Made by a program: the position numbers and the translations under genes. Below the pieces are notes generated by a model. It worked only from the letters and a program-made list of their open reading frames with translations, was not told the DNA's origin and did not search any database. A stretch of 11,812 bases of DNA from Dokdonella_A sp014338185. Lineage in GTDB: Bacteria; Pseudomonadota; Gammaproteobacteria; Xanthomonadales; Rhodanobacteraceae. The stretch spans positions 1-11,812 of the forward strand of contig SZOS01000066.1 in NCBI GenBank assembly GCA_030263295.1, read 5' to 3'. Positions 9,863-11,812 of this stretch are shown here, piece by piece; the stretch's first letter is position 1, and every line of letters begins with the position of its first letter.

Positions 9863-11812
9863 ATGAACTCACACCGTACGCACGTACGGCGCACAGCCTT
9901 GGCTGTGGCCGCCGCTTTCCTGTTCGCGGGCAGCGCCACGCTGTGCGCTGCCACCGTCAGCGCCGCGCAGGCGCAGCTGTACGCCGATCGCATCAATCTC
10001 GATGCGCTATCGGGCCAGTACTCGAGCACGCGCTTCATCGTCACCTACCACGAGCAGAGCGCCGAGCGCGTGCAGGCGGCTTCGCGTCAGCTCGACTTCC
10101 AGCGCGTGACTTCGCTCACGGGCGCCAGCGTGCGTTCGGTGCGCACGCTCGCCACCGGCGCCGAACTGGTCGAGGTTTCCGGCAACACGCAGCGACAGAC
10201 GCGCCAGGACGACTTCGCCCGCGACGTGATGGTCGCGTTCGCGCAGAACCCGAACGTGGCCTATGTCGAGCCCGATCGCGTGATGCACGCGCTGTTCACG
10301 CCCAACGACACCTACTTCGCCAACCAGTGGGACCTCACCGATGCGACCGGCGGCATGCGCATGCCGGCCGCGTGGGATCTCGCCGGTTCGGCGCCGGGTG
10401 CTGGCATCAACGTCGCGGTGCTCGACACCGGCATCACCACGCACAGCGACCTCAGCGGCCAGATCGTGGGCGGTTATGACTTCATCAGTGACTCCGCGGC
10501 AGCGCGCGACGGCAACGGCCGCGACTCCAACGCAGCCGACCAGGGCGATTGGTACGCCGCCAATGAATGCGGCGCGGGCTATCCGGCGTCGAACTCGAGC
10601 TGGCACGGCACCCATGTGACCGGCACGATCGTCGCGGCCGCCAACAATGCCAAGGGCATCGCTGGCGTCGCCTACGGCGCCAAGGTGGTGCCGGTGCGCG
10701 TGCTCGGCAAGTGTGGCGGCAGCGTGTCCGACATCGTCGACGCGATCGTGTGGGCGTCGGGTGGCAGCGTGTCGGGTGTGCCGGCCAACACCAATCCCGC
10801 GCGCGTGCTCAACCTCAGCCTCGGCGGCGGTGGTGCCTGCGGCTCGTTCCAGAGCGCGATCAATACCGCACGCAGCAATGGTGCGATCTTCGTGGTCGCC
10901 GCGGGCAACGAAAACCAGAACGTGAGCAACTCCTCGCCGGCCAACTGCAGCAACGTGGTGTCGGTGGCCGCGACCACCAAGTCCGGTGCGCGCGCGTCCT
11001 ACTCGAACTACGGCTCGACCATCGTGGTGTCGGCACCTGGCGGCGACGGCAGCGGCGGCGCGGGCGACATCCTGTCCACGCTCAACTCCGGTACCACCAC
11101 GCCGGCCAGCGAAAACTACGCCTACTACGCCGGCACCTCGATGGCGACGCCGCACGTGGCCGCGCTGGCCGCGTTGGTGTTCCAGAAGAACCCGAGCCTC
11201 ACGCCGGACCAGGTCAAGAACATTCTCACCAGCACCGCGCGTCCGTTGCCGGGTGCCTGCTCCGGCGGCTGTGGCGCCGGCATCGTCGATGCCCAGGCTG
11301 CGCTGCAGGCGGCCGGTGGCGGCTCATCCAACACCGCGCCGGTGGCGAACTTCAGCTTCACCACGAGCGGGTTGAGCGCGAACTTCACCGACAGCTCCAG
11401 CGACAGTGACGGCACCATCGCCTCGCGGTCGTGGAACTTCGGTGATGGCGGCAGCTCCACCGCGACCAACCCAAGCCACACCTACGCGGCAGCGGGCACC
11501 TACAGCGTTTCGCTCACGGTGACCGACAACGGCGGTGCGAGCAACACCAAGACCAGCTCGGTCACGGTCAGCAGCGGTGGCGGCGGCAGCACGGTGCTGC
11601 AGAATGGTGTGGCGGTGACCGGCCTGTCGGCGGTCAAGAACGGCCAGCTGCGCTTCACGATGGTCGTTCCCGCGGGCGCCACCAACCTCAAGTTCGTGAC
11701 CAGTGGCGGCTCGGGTGACGGCGACCTGTACGTCAAGTTCGGTTCGGCGCCGACGACCTCGAGCTATGACTGCCGTTCGTGGAACTCGGGCAACAGCGAG
11801 ACCTGCTCGATC
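9863..11812 (+). CDS. Secreted S8 (subtilisin-family) serine protease with PKD and PPC-type domains, 3' end cut by the window
   Basis: All 650 visible codons are open and the frame runs off the window. A signal peptide spans about residues 1-36 (basic HVRR, then a hydrophobic core, with AQA near the cleavage site). An inhibitor-I9-like propeptide follows (about 50-145, ending VAYVEPDRV). The peptidase domain carries the triad D188 (VAVLDTG), H248 (HGTHVTG) and S426 (GTSMATPH), with oxyanion N349 (AAGNE), so it looks active. A glycine-rich linker leads to a PKD domain (about 491-570, with WNFGDGG and HTYAAAGTYSVSLTV). Then comes a PPC-type domain from about 577, incomplete here. Eight cysteines in the exported part suggest disulphides. 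Secretion is probably Sec plus type II, with the C-terminal domain often removed; this is family knowledge. GGGGAG three bases before ATG 9863 supports the start. Confidence 0.95.
   Translation, partial: MNSHRTHVRRTALAVAAAFLFAGSATLCAATVSAAQAQLYADRINLDALSGQYSSTRFIVTYHEQSAERVQAASRQLDFQRVTSLTGASVRSVRTLATGAELVEVSGNTQRQTRQDDFARDVMVAFAQNPNVAYVEPDRVMHALFTPNDTYFANQWDLTDATGGMRMPAAWDLAGSAPGAGINVAVLDTGITTHSDLSGQIVGGYDFISDSAAARDGNGRDSNAADQGDWYAANECGAGYPASNSSWHGTHVTGTIVAAANNAKGIAGVAYGAKVVPVRVLGKCGGSVSDIVDAIVWASGGSVSGVPANTNPARVLNLSLGGGGACGSFQSAINTARSNGAIFVVAAGNENQNVSNSSPANCSNVVSVAATTKSGARASYSNYGSTIVVSAPGGDGSGGAGDILSTLNSGTTTPASENYAYYAGTSMATPHVAALAALVFQKNPSLTPDQVKNILTSTARPLPGACSGGCGAGIVDAQAALQAAGGGSSNTAPVANFSFTTSGLSANFTDSSSDSDGTIASRSWNFGDGGSSTATNPSHTYAAAGTYSVSLTVTDNGGASNTKTSSVTVSSGGGGSTVLQNGVAVTGLSAVKNGQLRFTMVVPAGATNLKFVTSGGSGDGDLYVKFGSAPTTSSYDCRSWNSGNSETCSI

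Noticed and set aside
10007..11155. 382-codon minus-strand open frame opposite the protease gene
   Set aside because: It mirrors the subtilisin domain codon by codon, and its composition (very rich in Gly, Arg, His and Val) is that of a GC shadow.

Overview
The window is GC-rich, tightly packed bacterial DNA. The gene content (a ClpS/ClpA pair, an AcnA-type aconitase, a NudJ-MnmA-HflD cluster with four-base ATGA overlaps, and a secreted S8 protease with PKD and PPC-type C-terminal domains) suggests a gammaproteobacterium of the Lysobacterales/Xanthomonadales, such as a Lysobacter, Luteimonas or Xanthomonas relative. This placement rests on recalled family resemblance, not on a search.

Layout: 228-608 (+) is a small four-helix membrane protein of unknown function. 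It converges on acnA (782-3529, -), which ends at a clear hairpin terminator (722-749). A 296-bp gap behind acnA holds a likely acnA promoter and an unusual cluster of CGCACCG/CGGTGCG heptamers. Upstream of it lies a minus-strand run: a two-helix DUF3592-like membrane protein (6078-6548), a NudJ-type Nudix hydrolase (5555-6037), the tRNA 2-thiouridylase MnmA (4449-5558) and HflD (3826-4452). The last three overlap by four bases each and are probably translationally coupled. Divergent from this run, clpS (6764-7093) and clpA (7169-9442) encode the N-degron adaptor and the unfoldase of the ClpAP protease. A 420-bp gap with two strong inverted repeats then leads to a secreted subtilisin-family protease (9863 to the window end), which is cut off by the window edge.

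How the genes fit together: MnmA thiolates U34 of tRNAs for Lys, Glu and Gln; HflD and the Nudix enzyme are its usual neighbours. ClpS delivers N-end-rule substrates to ClpA, whose ClpP partner is not in the window. AcnA is a TCA-cycle enzyme; in Xanthomonas campestris the aconitase gene rpfA affects exoenzyme production, so a link to the secreted protease is possible but only inferred.

I found no mobile element, CRISPR array, RNA gene or recognisable undescribed system. The protein-coding content is ordinary; the unexplained signals are non-coding, namely the heptamer cluster next to acnA and the structured leader of the protease gene.
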